A DNA stretch of 64,000 bases from Salinispora arenicola (GCF_006716065.1 NZ_VFOL01000001.1:4216001-4280000); one strand, 5' to 3'; positions 16,430 to 27,484 are shown, numbered from the stretch's first letter. Translations and numbers: made by a program. The notes: generated by a model not told the origin, from the letters alone.

Positions 16430-17175
16430 GTGAGCCTGCGGCCTCCGCTGCGCCTGGGTCGGCTCGCCCGCAGCCGTTGATGAGCATCGGTGAGGTGCTG
16501 GCCCAGTTGCGGGCGGATTTTCCGGATACGACGTTGTCGAAGTTGCGGTTCCTTGAGGCTGAGGGTCTGGTGGAGCCGCAGCGGACGGCGGCGGGGTACC
16601 GGAAGTACAGCTGGGATGATGTGGCGCGGTTGCGGTTCGTGTTGGCTGCGCAGCGGGACCAGTATCTGCCGTTGCGGGTGATCCGTGAGCAGTTGGCGGA
16701 TTGGGATGCGACGGGTGAGCAGCCGGGTCGGTCGCGGCCGGCGTTGGTGGCTGTGGGTCCTGGTGGGGAGGTGCCGGGGCAGGCGGCGGAGGCCGAGTCG
16801 GCGCGGGTGCGGCTGGATCGGACCGAGTTGGTTGCGCGTAGTGGTGTCGACGAGGCGACGCTGGTGGAGTTGGAGCGGCTCGGTGTGGTGGTGACGGATC
16901 CGCCGGGTTGGTACGACGGCGACGCGTTGATCATTGCGCAGGCGGTGGCGGGTCTGGCGGCGTATGGGTTGGAGCCGCGGCATCTGCGGGGGTATCGGTT
17001 GGCGGCGGACCGTGAGGTGGGGTTGTTCGCGCAGTTGGTGACGCCGTTGGCGCGGCAGAGTGATCCGGCGGCGCGGGCGCGGGCGGCGGAGACGGCGCGG
17101 GAGTTGGTGGCGTTGTCGCAGCAGTTGCACGCGGCCCTGGTACGGGTGGGGTTGCGCTCGACGTTGGGGCGCTGA
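16426..17175 (+). CDS. ftsR: MerR-family regulator FtsR-like
   Basis: Encodes 249 residues, starting GTG in a GTGA overlap with garA. The MerR helix-turn-helix is MSIGEVLAQLRADFPDTTLS and the wing LRFLEAEGLVEPQRTAAGYR at about residues 22-65. The C-terminal half has a second DNA-binding-like module (LIIAQAVAGLAAYGLEPRHL) and lacks metal-binding cysteines. It corresponds to corynebacterial FtsR, which activates ftsZ, and to mycobacterial Rv1828. Regulation of division is therefore plausible but inferred from orthology and gene order. Confidence 0.88.
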   Translation: MSEPAASAAPGSARPQPLMSIGEVLAQLRADFPDTTLSKLRFLEAEGLVEPQRTAAGYRKYSWDDVARLRFVLAAQRDQYLPLRVIREQLADWDATGEQPGRSRPALVAVGPGGEVPGQAAEAESARVRLDRTELVARSGVDEATLVELERLGVVVTDPPGWYDGDALIIAQAVAGLAAYGLEPRHLRGYRLAADREVGLFAQLVTPLARQSDPAARARAAETARELVALSQQLHAALVRVGLRSTLGR

Positions 17176-17348
17176 GGTGGGGGTGCACGGAAGGACTTGC
17201 CCGGTGATGCGTGCCGTAGGCTTGCCGGGGTAACCCCTTTTGTGGCGCGGTTGCGGCGTGTGCCGCGGGTGGGACGGCCGGGTCGCGGTCCGTGTACCGT
17301 GCAGGAGGGGTGCGGTGCGGCGTAGGTGACAACGACACGGAGGCGGCG

Positions 17349-17813
17349 GTGCGCGAGCTGAGTGTGGTCGGGGTTCGGGTGGAGCTGCCGGGCAACCAGC
17401 CGATCGTCTTGCTTCGGGAGGTCGAGGGAGACCGCTATCTGCCGATCTGGATCGGCGCGGTCGAGGCGACGGCGATCGCCTACGAGCAGCAGGGGGTCAA
17501 GCCGACGCGGCCGTTGACCCATGATCTTCTTCGGGATGTGTTGGCGGCGTTGCAGGCGCCGTTGCAGGCGGTGGAGATCACCGAGCTGAAGGAGAACGTG
17601 TTCTTCGCTGACTTGTTGATCGGTGACGGGGTGCGGGTCTCGGCGCGGCCGAGTGATTCCATCGCGTTGGCGTTGCGGGTGGGGGCTCCCATTCGTTGTG
17701 CCGACGAGGTTCTCAGTGAGGCCGGGATCGTGATTCCGGACGAGCAGGAGGACGAGGTGGAGAAGTTCCGGGAGTTTCTGGAGCAGGTGCGTCCGGAGGA
17801 TTTCGCCGGCTGA
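17349..17813 (+). CDS. Bifunctional nuclease family protein (DUF151)
   Basis: Encodes 154 residues from GTG 17349, preceded by GGAGG. It opens RELSVVGVRVELPGNQPIVL, then LREVEGDRYLPIWIGAVEA, the hallmark of the BFN/DUF151 family. The second half has VSARPSDSIALALRVGAPI and an acidic C-terminal tail. Plant relatives have dual nuclease activity. The bacterial role is unclear, but the gene always lies between the two MerR genes of this block in actinobacteria, as Rv1829 does. Confidence 0.92.
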   Translation: MRELSVVGVRVELPGNQPIVLLREVEGDRYLPIWIGAVEATAIAYEQQGVKPTRPLTHDLLRDVLAALQAPLQAVEITELKENVFFADLLIGDGVRVSARPSDSIALALRVGAPIRCADEVLSEAGIVIPDEQEDEVEKFREFLEQVRPEDFAG

Positions 17814-17986
17814 TCGGCAGCCCCCAGTGTCGTCACGGGATGGTGATGACTGGTTTGGGCGTGTTGCGAGCGCGGCGTGTCGTGCTGTCATTGCCTGGTA
17901 ACCGTCGGGTGCGGCGTTAGGGTGACCGTATCGAGGGGTGCGCGTCTGATCGTGGCGTGGCACCGCACGGCGGGGAGGTTGTCCGG

Positions 17987-18547
17987 ATGCAGGAGCCGTG
18001 GGATTCCGATTCGGGGCGGGCCATGCCGGCGACGGATGATGACGGCGCGGTGGGCTACCGGGGTGTGACGGCATGCCACGCGGTGGGCATCACGTACCGG
18101 CAGTTGGATTACTGGGCGCGCACGGGTCTGGTCGTGCCGGGTGTGCGTGACGCGTCGGGTTCGGGGACGCAGCGGTTGTACTCGTTCCGGGATCTGGTGG
18201 TGTTGAAGGTGGTCAAGCGGCTGCTGGATGCCGGCGTGTCGTTGCAGAACATCCGTCGGGCGATCGAGGCGTTACGGTCGCGGGGGGTGGCGGACCTGGC
18301 CGGCATCACGTTGATCTCCGACGGGACGACGGTGTACGAGTGTCGGTCGCCGGAGGAGGTGGTTGACCTGTTGCAGGGTGGCCAGGGGGTGTTCGGGATC
18401 GCGATCGGTGGGGCGTTCAAGGAGGTCCAGGGGTCGTTGTCGCATCTACCGGCGGAGTCGGTGAGCGCGCAGCCGGCGGTACCGGCTGCGGTGGATGTGG
18501 TGGGTGACGAGTTGGCGGCGCGGCGGGCGCGGCGACGGGTGGGTTGA
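17987..18547 (+). CDS. MerR-family regulator (second of the block)
   Basis: Encodes 186 residues from ATG 17987 with GGGGAGG 8 bases upstream. The helix-turn-helix lies in GVTACHAVGITYRQLDYWAR followed by TGLVVPGVRDASGSGTQRLY. The effector region is LDAGVSLQNIRRAIEALRSR with a predicted coiled-coil dimer helix. No cysteine ligand set is visible. It is the equivalent of mycobacterial Rv1830, reported to affect growth. It precedes sir2 without a terminator. Confidence 0.9.
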   Translation: MQEPWDSDSGRAMPATDDDGAVGYRGVTACHAVGITYRQLDYWARTGLVVPGVRDASGSGTQRLYSFRDLVVLKVVKRLLDAGVSLQNIRRAIEALRSRGVADLAGITLISDGTTVYECRSPEEVVDLLQGGQGVFGIAIGGAFKEVQGSLSHLPAESVSAQPAVPAAVDVVGDELAARRARRRVG

Positions 18548-18591
18548 GCGGCGGCGCGCCGGGGTGGGCGGTCGTCCTGCGGTGCGGCAGC

Positions 18592-19473
18592 ATGGGTTCG
18601 GTGAACGAACGGGTCGACATGCTGGCTGGGTTGGTGTCCGGTGGTGGGGTGGTGGTGCTCAGCGGCGCCGGCTTGTCCACCGAGTCGGGTATTCCGGACT
18701 ACCGCGGGCCCAGTGGAGCGGCCCGTCGGGGCGCTCCGATGACCTATCAGGTGTTCACGCAGGATCCGTTGGCGCGGCGGCGGTACTGGGCGCGTAGTCA
18801 CCTGGGGTGGAGCACGATCGCCCGGGCGGTTCCCAATGCCGGGCATCGGGCGGTGGCTCGCCTGCAGCACGCGGGTCTGGTCGACGGGGTGATCACGCAG
18901 AACGTGGACGGGTTGCACACCGAGGCAGGCAGCGGTGGGGTCGTCGAGTTGCATGGGCGTCTGGACGAGGTGGTCTGCCTGGGCTGTGGTGCCGTCGGGT
19001 CGCGGTGGGAGCTGCACCGGCGGTTGGCTGAGGTCAATCCCGGGTTCGAGGCGCATGTGGCGGCGGTCAACCCCGACGGTGACGTGGATCTCGCCGATGC
19101 GGCGGTGGTGGGCTTCCGTACGGTCGATTGCGACCGGTGCGGCACGGGGACCCTCAAGCCGGATGTGGTGTTCTTCGGCGAGTCGGTGCCGGCGGCGCGG
19201 GTGTCCCGGTGTTTCGCGTTGGTGGAGTCGGCGCGGCTGCTGTTGGTGCTCGGATCGTCATTGACGGTGATGTCGGGTCGGCGGTTCGTGCTGCGGGCGG
19301 CGAGATTGGGTATTCCGGTGGCGATCGTCAACCAGGGCGCGACCCGCGGTGACGCGTACGCGGCGGTGACGGTGGATGCCCCGCTGGGCCGGTTGTTGCC
19401 GGCGCTGGCCGACCGGGTGGGTGCTGTCGCGGTTGGTGGCGTCGGTGCGGGCGGGGCGACGGTCGTGGGCTGA
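18592..19473 (+). CDS. Sir2-family NAD-dependent deacylase
   Basis: Encodes 293 residues from ATG 18592. A TTG at 18544 in the same frame overlaps the previous gene. NAD-binding motifs are [15 protein letters not shown] and [12 protein letters not shown], and the catalytic His is in [10 protein letters not shown]. The structural zinc cysteines are in CLGCG and CDRCG, separated by an insert of about 55 residues. The nucleotide pocket includes [10 protein letters not shown]. It removes acyl groups from protein lysines with NAD consumption. It lies directly before the glycine riboswitch and gcvP. Confidence 0.93.
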   Translation: MGSVNERVDMLAGLVSGGGVVVLSGAGLSTESGIPDYRGPSGAARRGAPMTYQVFTQDPLARRRYWARSHLGWSTIARAVPNAGHRAVARLQHAGLVDGVITQNVDGLHTEAGSGGVVELHGRLDEVVCLGCGAVGSRWELHRRLAEVNPGFEAHVAAVNPDGDVDLADAAVVGFRTVDCDRCGTGTLKPDVVFFGESVPAARVSRCFALVESARLLLVLGSSLTVMSGRRFVLRAARLGIPVAIVNQGATRGDAYAAVTVDAPLGRLLPALADRVGAVAVGGVGAGGATVVG

Positions 19474-19570
19474 TACCGGTGGCGGGCTACCGCGTGGTCG
19501 GTGGGTGCCCCGGGTGGGCGCGACCGGGCCGGGATGGGCGCTGGTAGCGTTGGTCGGGCCGGTCGCACCC

Positions 19571-19672
19571 GTGTGGGAGAGACCGCCCGGAAGCCACCCG
19601 GTGCGGCGCCGAAGGGGCAAATCCTCCCCGGAACCTCTCAGGCAAAAGGACCTCACGGGCAGGCACTGTGGA
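19571..19672 (+). ncRNA. Glycine riboswitch (gcvP leader)
   Basis: The conserved glycine-aptamer core is visible: GGGAGAGAC at 19575, GCGCCGAAGGGGCAA at 19606-19620, CTCTCAGGCAAAAGGAC at 19635-19651, and a final ACTGTGGAG. One aptamer is clear; a second is not obvious. Downstream, GGGGGAGG near 19692-19700 can pair with CCTCATCCCCC near 19714-19724. That segment can alternatively pair with the GGGGGAG ribosome site of gcvP, so translational control is plausible. Confidence 0.9.
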
Positions 19673-19738
19673 GCGTCTGTGGGCGCGACAGAGGGGGAGG
19701 CCGACCTGTCGACCTCATCCCCCGGGGGAGCGCCGCCC

Positions 19739-22558
19739 ATGTCTGTAGAGCAGTTCGCCGATCGTCACATCGGTCCGGACCCGCAGGACGAACGCCGAAT
19801 GTTGGAGGTCGTCGGCTACGGGTCGGTCGACGAGTTGATGGACGCCGCGATCCCGGAGGTGATCCGCTGGCCCGGCGCGCTGGACCTGCCGGAGCCGGCC
19901 GGCGAGGCGGAGGCGCTTGACCAGTTGCGGGCTCTGGCGGGGCGGAACACCGTCGCCGTGTCGATGATCGGGCTCGGGTACCACGGCACGCACACTCCGG
20001 CGGTGATCCGTCGTAACGTGTGGGAAAGCCCCGGCTGGTACACCGCGTACACGCCGTACCAGCCGGAGATCAGCCAGGGTCGGCTGGAGGCGTTGCTGAA
20101 CTTCCAGACCATGGTCACCGACCTGACCGGGTTGGCCACCGCCAACGCGTCGATGCTCGATGAGGGTACGGCGGCGGCCGAGGCGATGACTCTCGCCCGT
20201 CGGGCAAGCCGTAGCCGCAGCCGGGTGTACGTGGTGGATGCGGACACTCTGCCGCAGACGGTGGCGGTGATCAGGGGCCGGGCCGAGCCGCTGGGCATCG
20301 AGGTGCGGGTGGTCGACCTTGATGGTGACGACCTGCCGGCGGAGTTCTTTGGCCTGCACCTGCAGTATCCGGGGGCGTCCGGGGCGGTGCGGGACCACGC
20401 CGGGGTGGTCGGCGCCGCGCACGCGGTGGGTGCGTTGGTGACCGTGGCTGCGGATCTGTTGGCGTTGACCCTGTTGCGTCCGCCCGGGGAGATCGGTGTT
20501 GACGTGGCCGTCGGTACCACCCAACGGTTCGGGGTGCCGATGGGCTTCGGTGGCCCGCACGCCGGTTATCTGGCTGTCCGCGCGGGCCTGGAGCGGATGG
20601 TGCCGGGTCGGCTTGTCGGTGTGTCGCGTGACGCGGCGGGTGAACCCGCGTACCGGTTGGCGTTGCAGACCCGGGAACAGCACATCCGCCGGGAGAAGGC
20701 GACCAGCAACATCTGCACCGCGCAGGTGCTCCTCGCGGTGATGGCCGGCATGTACGCGGTCTATCACGGCCCGGACGGGTTGCGGGCGATCGGGGCGCAT
20801 GCCCATGCGATGGCGGCGCGGCTGGCGGCCGGGTTACGCGCGGGTGGGGTGCAGGTCGCGGATGTCGTGTTCTTCGACACCGTGTCTGCGATCGTGCCGG
20901 GCCGGGCGGGTGAGGTGGTACGGGCCGCGGCGCGGCGGGGGGTGAATCTGCGGCTGGTGGACGCTGACCGGGTGGGTGTCGCCTGCGACGAGACCACGAC
21001 CGAGGCGCATCTCGCGGCGGTGTGGGCGGCGTTCGGGGTGCCGGTGTTCGCTGGCGACGTGGATGCGGCGTTGCCGGCGGGGCTGGCGCGCACGTCGGAG
21101 TTCCTCACCCATCCGGTGTTTGTCGCGCACCGGTCGGAGACGGCGATGTTGCGGTACCTGCGTCGGCTGGCTGACCTTGACTACGCCCTGGACCGGGGCA
21201 TGATCCCGCTGGGGTCGTGCACGATGAAGCTGAACGCGACCACTGAGATGGAGCCGGTGAGCTGGGCGGAGTTCGCGCAGGTGCACCCGTTCGCGCCCGA
21301 GTCGCAGACCGCCGGCTACCGGGAGATGATCGCCCAGTTGGAGGGCTGGTTGGCCGAGCTGACCGGTTACGACACGGTCAGTGTGCAGCCCAACGCCGGT
21401 TCGCAGGGGGAGCTGGCCGGGTTGTTGGCTATTCGGGCGTATCACCGGTCCCGGGATGCGGGGCACCGGGAGGTGTGCCTGATTCCGTCGTCGGCGCACG
21501 GCACCAATGCCGCGTCGGCGGTGATGGCGGGGATGCGGGTGGTGGTGGTCGGCTGTGACGCCGACGGCAACATCGATCTGGTCGACCTCGACGCGAAGAT
21601 CAACGCGCACCGGGACACGCTCGCCGCGATCATGGTGACGTACCCGTCGACGCACGGCGTGTACGAGACGGGTATCGCTCAGGTGTGTGCGAAGGTGCAC
21701 GACGCGGGCGGTCAGGTGTACGTCGATGGGGCGAACCTCAACGCTCTGGTCGGGTTCGCCAAGCCGGGGCGGTTCGGGGCGGATGTGTCGCACCTGAACC
21801 TGCACAAGACGTTCTGCATCCCGCACGGCGGTGGTGGGCCGGGCGTGGGTCCGGTGGCGGTGCGCTCGCACCTGGCCCCGTTCTTGCCGGGTGACCCGCT
21901 CGAGGTGGGGGATTCGACCCGGCCGGCGGTGTCGGCGGCCCGGTACGGGTCGGCGGGGATCCTGCCGATCCCGTGGATGTACCTGCGGATGATGGGTGCG
22001 GCCGGGTTGACCCGGGCGACGGGGGTGGCGGTGCTGGCGGCCAACTACGTGGCGGCGCGGCTGCGCGGTTCCTTCCCGGTGCTGTACGCGGGCAACAAGG
22101 GCCTGGTGGCCCACGAGTGCATCCTGGATCTGCGGCCGTTGACGAAGGCGACCGGCATCAGCGTCGATGATGTGGCCAAGCGTCTGATCGACTACGGCTT
22201 CCACGCGCCGACGATGTCGTTCCCGGTGGCCGGGACGTTGATGGTGGAGCCGACCGAGAGTGAAGATCTCGCCGAGTTGGACCGGTTCTGCGATGCGTTG
22301 GTCGCGATCCGGGCGGAGATCGACAAGGTGGGGTCGGGGGAGTGGTCGGCGGGCGACAACCCGCTGGTCAACGCCCCGCACACCGCGGCGATGGTGTCGG
22401 CCGACCAGTGGCCGCATCCGTATCCACGGTCGGTGGGGGCCTACCCGATGGGCACTCACACGGGGAAGTACTGGCCGCCGGTGCGGCGGATCGACGGCGC
22501 GTACGGCGACCGGAACCTGGTCTGTTCCTGCCCGGACCCGCAGGCGTTCGAGCAGTGA
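19739..22558 (+). CDS. gcvP: Glycine dehydrogenase (decarboxylating), P protein
   Basis: Encodes 939 residues from ATG 19739 ([20 protein letters not shown]). It is a fused alpha/beta P protein of normal length. The pyridoxal phosphate lysine is in [17 protein letters not shown], Lys690. The N-terminal half has the matching but non-catalytic fold with [11 protein letters not shown]. It decarboxylates glycine and passes the aminomethyl group to lipoyl-H protein (gcvH, 15381). The glycine riboswitch immediately upstream explains induction by glycine. Large antisense frames here are composition artefacts. Confidence 0.98.
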   Translation: MSVEQFADRHIGPDPQDERRMLEVVGYGSVDELMDAAIPEVIRWPGALDLPEPAGEAEALDQLRALAGRNTVAVSMIGLGYHGTHTPAVIRRNVWESPGWYTAYTPYQPEISQGRLEALLNFQTMVTDLTGLATANASMLDEGTAAAEAMTLARRASRSRSRVYVVDADTLPQTVAVIRGRAEPLGIEVRVVDLDGDDLPAEFFGLHLQYPGASGAVRDHAGVVGAAHAVGALVTVAADLLALTLLRPPGEIGVDVAVGTTQRFGVPMGFGGPHAGYLAVRAGLERMVPGRLVGVSRDAAGEPAYRLALQTREQHIRREKATSNICTAQVLLAVMAGMYAVYHGPDGLRAIGAHAHAMAARLAAGLRAGGVQVADVVFFDTVSAIVPGRAGEVVRAAARRGVNLRLVDADRVGVACDETTTEAHLAAVWAAFGVPVFAGDVDAALPAGLARTSEFLTHPVFVAHRSETAMLRYLRRLADLDYALDRGMIPLGSCTMKLNATTEMEPVSWAEFAQVHPFAPESQTAGYREMIAQLEGWLAELTGYDTVSVQPNAGSQGELAGLLAIRAYHRSRDAGHREVCLIPSSAHGTNAASAVMAGMRVVVVGCDADGNIDLVDLDAKINAHRDTLAAIMVTYPSTHGVYETGIAQVCAKVHDAGGQVYVDGANLNALVGFAKPGRFGADVSHLNLHKTFCIPHGGGGPGVGPVAVRSHLAPFLPGDPLEVGDSTRPAVSAARYGSAGILPIPWMYLRMMGAAGLTRATGVAVLAANYVAARLRGSFPVLYAGNKGLVAHECILDLRPLTKATGISVDDVAKRLIDYGFHAPTMSFPVAGTLMVEPTESEDLAELDRFCDALVAIRAEIDKVGSGEWSAGDNPLVNAPHTAAMVSADQWPHPYPRSVGAYPMGTHTGKYWPPVRRIDGAYGDRNLVCSCPDPQAFEQ

Positions 22559-22675
22559 GCGGCTGCGGTCGGGGCTGGGCGGGTCGGCCGTCCGGTCGGT
22601 CGACTCCCGGGCTGGGGCCCGACACGGGCGGCTAGCCTGGGGTCGACGAAACCGAATGGTAACTGTGGGTGATCG

Positions 22676-22876
22676 TCAGGCGACGAGAGCGTGACGGGCT
22701 GGGCCACGGTGCGGGGCGATGCTGCGTCCGTCCGGTAGCAGCTCGCCGGTGTCCTCGAAACTGATGACGCCGTTGCAGAGTAGGCTCCAGCCCTGCTCAG
22801 GGAAGCAGGCGAGGACTTTGGCGGCGTCCCGGTCGGTGGCGTCGGCGGAGGGGCAGGTGGGTTGGTGCTGGCACAT
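22676..22876 (-). CDS. DUF5999 family protein
   Basis: Encodes 66 residues. It opens MCQHQPTCPSADATDRDAAK, and the conserved core has PEQGWSLLCNGVISFEDTGELLPDG and IAPHR. That pattern belongs to a small protein family widespread in actinomycetes (DUF5999). Cysteines in CQHQPTC could bind metal. The ribosome site GGAG lies 8 bases before the ATG. Its function is unknown. It is convergent with gcvP. Confidence 0.88.
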   Translation of the reverse strand: MCQHQPTCPSADATDRDAAKVLACFPEQGWSLLCNGVISFEDTGELLPDGRSIAPHRGPARHALVA

Positions 22877-23045
22877 CGGGGTTCTCCGGAGTGTGGGGGC
22901 ACTGTGTCATGGTTCACACGACCAGTGACGCACAGTACCAAGTCAACGTGACCGACATCGAGCGGGTGGGTGCGTGCCGCGCGGGAAATCCACTGAACGG
23001 ATGAGGCGGGATGGGTCGGATGGCGTGGGAGCGCTTTCACGGGTG

Positions 23046-24200
23046 ATGGTTGATCCGCCGGCGGTGCCGCCCGGCTGTCGTGGCGCTCACGTGGAACGAG
23101 CCCGCTGGCAATGGCGCCCCGGCGATGGCGGGGACCCGGCCGCGCTGGCCCAGGAGTTCCTGGCCGCCCACGGCCTCGCCCTCGATGATCTCGCCCGGCC
23201 GGTCAGGCAGGACCACCAGGGGGTGTGCGGGGCCACCCTCTACATCTCCGCCGCGGCCGGGGCGCTGCTGGCCGGCCGCGGCGCCGGCCCCGCCACGCCC
23301 GCTCCGGCGCTGCCCGAGGCCGCCGTCGTCGTCTACGACCACACGTCCACTGCCCACGGCCGCCCGGACCATCGCCCACCGTCGCACTGGTGGCTCGGCG
23401 CCTGGACGGAGAGCTGGACACCCCGGCAGCACGCCGATGCGGTCCGCGCCGTCCGCGCGGCCATCGGCCGCGGGGACGTCTACCAGGTCAACCTCGTGGG
23501 ACACGCCGCCGCCCGCTACAGCGGCGACCCGCTGCCCGCCCTCGCCCGCCTCGGCGCGCTGCCGGGCGCCCGTTACGGGGGCGTGCTCACCGGCGACGGA
23601 TGGGCGATCGGCTGCGCCTCCCCGGAGACCCTCGTCGAGGTCACCGCCGGCCGAATGATCACCCGGCCGATCAAGGGCACCCGTCCGGCCACCGCCGCCG
23701 GTCGGGCCGCATTACTGGCCAGCGCGAAGGAACGCGCGGAGCACGTCATGATCGTCGACCTGCAACGCAACGATCTGGCCCGCCTCGCCCGCACGGGCAC
23801 CGTCACGGTCGACGAGCTGTTCGCCGTACGCCGCTGGTGTGACCTGTGGCAGGCGGAGTCGACCGTGTCCGCGGCGGTCGCCGAGGGTCTCGGCCTGGCC
23901 GATCTGCTGCGCGCCGTCTGCCCGGGCGGATCGGTGACCGGGGCGCCCAAGCTGGCCGCCGTGGACCACATCGCCGCTCTGGAGCCGGTTGGTCGTGGGG
24001 CCAGCATGGGCGCGTTGGGCTGGGTCGCCCCCGGCCGGGTCGACCTCGGCCTGACCATCCGCACCGCCGCCGTCGACGCCGAGCACCTGCACGTGTGGGC
24101 CGGCGGCGGCATCACCTGGGGCAGCGACCCGGACGCCGAGGTCGCCGAGGCAGCGGCGAAGTCCGCCCCGGTCCGGGCCACGCTGGGCGCGGGGCCCTGA
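23046..24200 (+). CDS. Chorismate-binding enzyme, PabB-like
   Basis: Encodes 384 residues from ATG 23046 (the frame is open to GTG 22974, and the true start is uncertain). The anthranilate synthase/aminodeoxychorismate synthase component I domain is clear: GDVYQVNLVGHAAARYSGDP, PIKGTRPATAAGRAAL, AEHVMIVDLQRNDLARLA, CPGGSVTGAPKLAAV and GASMGALGWVAPG. The PIKGTRP motif favours the PabB (4-amino-4-deoxychorismate) branch over TrpE. No glutamine amidotransferase gene is adjacent. It would feed folate or p-aminobenzoate-derived metabolites. Confidence 0.88.
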   Translation: MVDPPAVPPGCRGAHVERARWQWRPGDGGDPAALAQEFLAAHGLALDDLARPVRQDHQGVCGATLYISAAAGALLAGRGAGPATPAPALPEAAVVVYDHTSTAHGRPDHRPPSHWWLGAWTESWTPRQHADAVRAVRAAIGRGDVYQVNLVGHAAARYSGDPLPALARLGALPGARYGGVLTGDGWAIGCASPETLVEVTAGRMITRPIKGTRPATAAGRAALLASAKERAEHVMIVDLQRNDLARLARTGTVTVDELFAVRRWCDLWQAESTVSAAVAEGLGLADLLRAVCPGGSVTGAPKLAAVDHIAALEPVGRGASMGALGWVAPGRVDLGLTIRTAAVDAEHLHVWAGGGITWGSDPDAEVAEAAAKSAPVRATLGAGP

Positions 24201-24253
24201 CGGCAGCCGGCTGGTCCTGGCCGACGTCCAGCGGTCCCCGACGGGGCCGTGGC

Positions 24254-25657
<1,404 letters not shown>

Positions 25658-25888
25658 TCACGGCGAGGCTGAGCAGTTCCGGTGCGACTCGGCCTCGCCG
25701 CGTTGCTCGTCCGTTGCGGGTGGCGAAGGTGACGCCGTGGTGGTGGTCGAGGGCGGGAGGTGGTGAGGGCGATCCAGCCGCCCGTGGATCAGGCCGCGTT
25801 CGATGAGCTCGTCGACGGCGTCGAGCAGCCACGGCTGCCACGGGTAGCGGCCTTGCGGGGTCGCCTCACCGTGCTCCTCGTTGCGGTG
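25658..25888 (-). CDS. Possible small protein downstream of terC
   Basis: A frame with coding-like third positions reads EEHGEATPQGRYPWQPWLLD, then AVDELIERGLIHGRLDRP, and a low-complexity Thr/Pro tail ending SHRNCSASP. The beginning would lie inside or at the end of terC, and no clear start codon with ribosome site was found. The amphipathic helix LLDAVDELIERGLI is the only structured part. It may be a short gene or chance. Confidence 0.3.
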   Translation of the reverse strand, partial: HRNEEHGEATPQGRYPWQPWLLDAVDELIERGLIHGRLDRPHHLPPSTTTTASPSPPATDEQRGEAESHRNCSASP

Positions 25889-26873
25889 TGGTGAACTGCT
25901 CGGGGCGGTCAGTGGAGGCGGAGACAGCCCGGTCGCCGGCATCGGTGGCGTCCGTGGTGGTGCCGCGGGTGCTGTGCAGGCTCCATACGATCGACACCGT
26001 GAGCGTGGCGACGATGACGCCGAGGGTGACCGGAATCGGGAGTTTGCCGACCGGGGTCTCCGACAGGATCAGCTTGACGCCGGCGAAGGTGAGCAGGGCC
26101 GCGAGCCCGTAGTGCAGGTGCACGAAGCGGCGCAGCAGCCCGGCGAGGCAGAAGTAGAGGCTGCGCAGGCCGAGGATGGCGAACGCGTTGGCGGTCCAGA
26201 CGATGAAGGTGCTGGTGGTGATGGCCAGGATCGTCGCCACGGAGTCCATGGCGAAGATCAGGTCGGTGGCCTCGACCGCGATGAGCACCACGAACAGCAG
26301 GGTGGCCACCCGCTTGCCGTTGATGCGGGTGAAGAACCTGTCGCCGTGATATCGGGGGTCGGTCGGGATGAGCCTGCGCACCAGACGTACGACCGGGTTC
26401 TGGTCCGGCGGGGTCTGCCCGCCGTGGCGGAACGCCATCTGGTAGCCGGTGTAGATGAGGAACACACCGAACACGTAGGCGGTCCAGAAGAACGCCTCCA
26501 GCAGCTCCGCGCCGACGATGATGAACACCAGCCGGAACACCAGAGCGCCGATGACCCCCCAGAACAGCACCTTGTGTTGGAAGGCGGCCGGCACGGCGAA
26601 GTAGGTGAAGATCAGCGCGAAGATGAACACGTTGTCGATCGACAGCGCCTTCTCGATCAGATAGCCGGCATAGTAGGTGCCGGCGACCTCGCCACCCTGC
26701 CACACCCACAGGATCACGCCGAACAGCAGACCCGCGGCGATCCAGATGCCGGACCAGATCGCGGCCTCGCGGAACCCGATGACGTGGTTGTCGCGGTGCA
26801 GGAACAGGTCGACTGCCAGCATCGCGGCAACCGCGAGCATGAGTACGGCCCAGACCCACCAGGACACGGACAT
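25866..26873 (-). CDS. TerC/Alx-family membrane protein
   Basis: Encodes 335 residues from ATG 26873. The TerC domain is complete: LIEKALSIDNVFIFALIFTY with the conserved SxDN, VATLLFVVLIAVEATDLIFA, then MDSVATILAI with the second acidic pair, and about eight to nine helices. A polar loop with PTDPRYHGDRFFTR separates the two halves. TerC/Alx proteins export manganese or help metalate exported proteins. A manganese (yybP-ykoY) riboswitch immediately upstream strongly supports a manganese role. Confidence 0.95.
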   Translation of the reverse strand: MSVSWWVWAVLMLAVAAMLAVDLFLHRDNHVIGFREAAIWSGIWIAAGLLFGVILWVWQGGEVAGTYYAGYLIEKALSIDNVFIFALIFTYFAVPAAFQHKVLFWGVIGALVFRLVFIIVGAELLEAFFWTAYVFGVFLIYTGYQMAFRHGGQTPPDQNPVVRLVRRLIPTDPRYHGDRFFTRINGKRVATLLFVVLIAVEATDLIFAMDSVATILAITTSTFIVWTANAFAILGLRSLYFCLAGLLRRFVHLHYGLAALLTFAGVKLILSETPVGKLPIPVTLGVIVATLTVSIVWSLHSTRGTTTDATDAGDRAVSASTDRPEQFTTPQRGAR

Positions 26874-26943
26874 GCTAGGGGAGACCTTTCGTCCTGGCCG
26901 GTCCCACACTTGAGGCCGGCCGGTGCTGGACGAAGGTCTCCCC
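26874..26943 (-). promoter_or_regulatory. Riboswitch expression platform with RBS-sequestering hairpin
   Basis: On the minus strand GAGACCTTCGTCC is followed after about 32 bases by GGACGAAAGGTCTC. This is a stem of 13 pairs with one bulged A that buries the AAAGG ribosome site of terC. The first arm (GAGACCTTCG) is also the 3' strand of the aptamer's closing helix, so the two structures exclude each other. Confidence 0.7.
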
Positions 26944-27034
26944 GAGCCACTGAACCAGTGGCTGCACCACCGGAACCCGGTTCGGCCGGACTCGTACTGA
27001 CGGCGGTGCGTGGAACGTCGGGTACTCCCCTTCG
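26931..27034 (-). ncRNA. Manganese riboswitch (yybP-ykoY)
   Basis: Read leftwards, the transcript starts CGAAGGGGAGTA, contains CCGTCAGTACGAG in the middle and closes with GGGGAGACCTTCG. These are the conserved ends and metal-binding loop sequences of the yybP-ykoY aptamer, which senses Mn2+. CGAAGG pairs with CCTTCG to form the closing helix. It lies 57 bases before the terC start. Confidence 0.85.
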
Positions 27035-27163
27035 AACTACGACGAATTATTCGCGAAGCCTGCTTCGCTTGTCAAGGGTCCGGCGGCGAAACTGCGATGC
27101 TGATTTCGTGTCTCGAGCTACGTATATTGGTGTGCGGGGCCCACGCCGAGAACGGAGGCGCTG

Positions 27164-27484
27164 ATGACTGTGGCAGCCCAGCCGAACTCCACACCCGCGA
27201 CGAAGGGGTGGATGTTCCTCACCAACCACGCTCACGTTCTGCTGGCCATCGTTCGCGAGCCGACCGCCCGCCTGCGCGACATCGCCACCTCCGTCGGCAT
27301 CACCGAACGCGCCGCGCAGACCATCGTCGCCGACCTCGAAGCCGCCGGATACCTCCACCGCGAACGCGTCGGACGGCGTAACGCGTACACCATCAACGCG
27401 GCAGGCCGGTTTCGGCACCCCGCCGAAGCCGACCATCACATCGGCGACCTCATCCACCTCTTTACCAACCCGCCGCGGCGCTGA
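27164..27484 (+). CDS. MarR-like winged-helix regulator
   Basis: Encodes 106 residues from ATG 27164. The winged helix spans HAHVLLAIVREPTARLRDIA followed by TSVGITERAAQTIVADLEA, with wing GYLHRERVGRRNAYTI. It has no ligand domain and a short C-terminal tail. Such small proteins are usually DNA-binding repressors. The gene is divergent from terC and its riboswitch across 130 bases; whether it regulates terC is open. Confidence 0.85.
   Translation: MTVAAQPNSTPATKGWMFLTNHAHVLLAIVREPTARLRDIATSVGITERAAQTIVADLEAAGYLHRERVGRRNAYTINAAGRFRHPAEADHHIGDLIHLFTNPPRR

Noticed and set aside
16272..18074. A 600-codon leftward frame spanning the ftsR, DUF151 and MerR genes.
   Set aside because: It is an artefact of high GC; it crosses three well-supported genes and has biased Pro/Arg/Thr composition.
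20834..22459. A 541-codon open frame opposite gcvP.
   Set aside because: It is Arg/His-rich with no domain, and gcvP on the other strand is beyond doubt.
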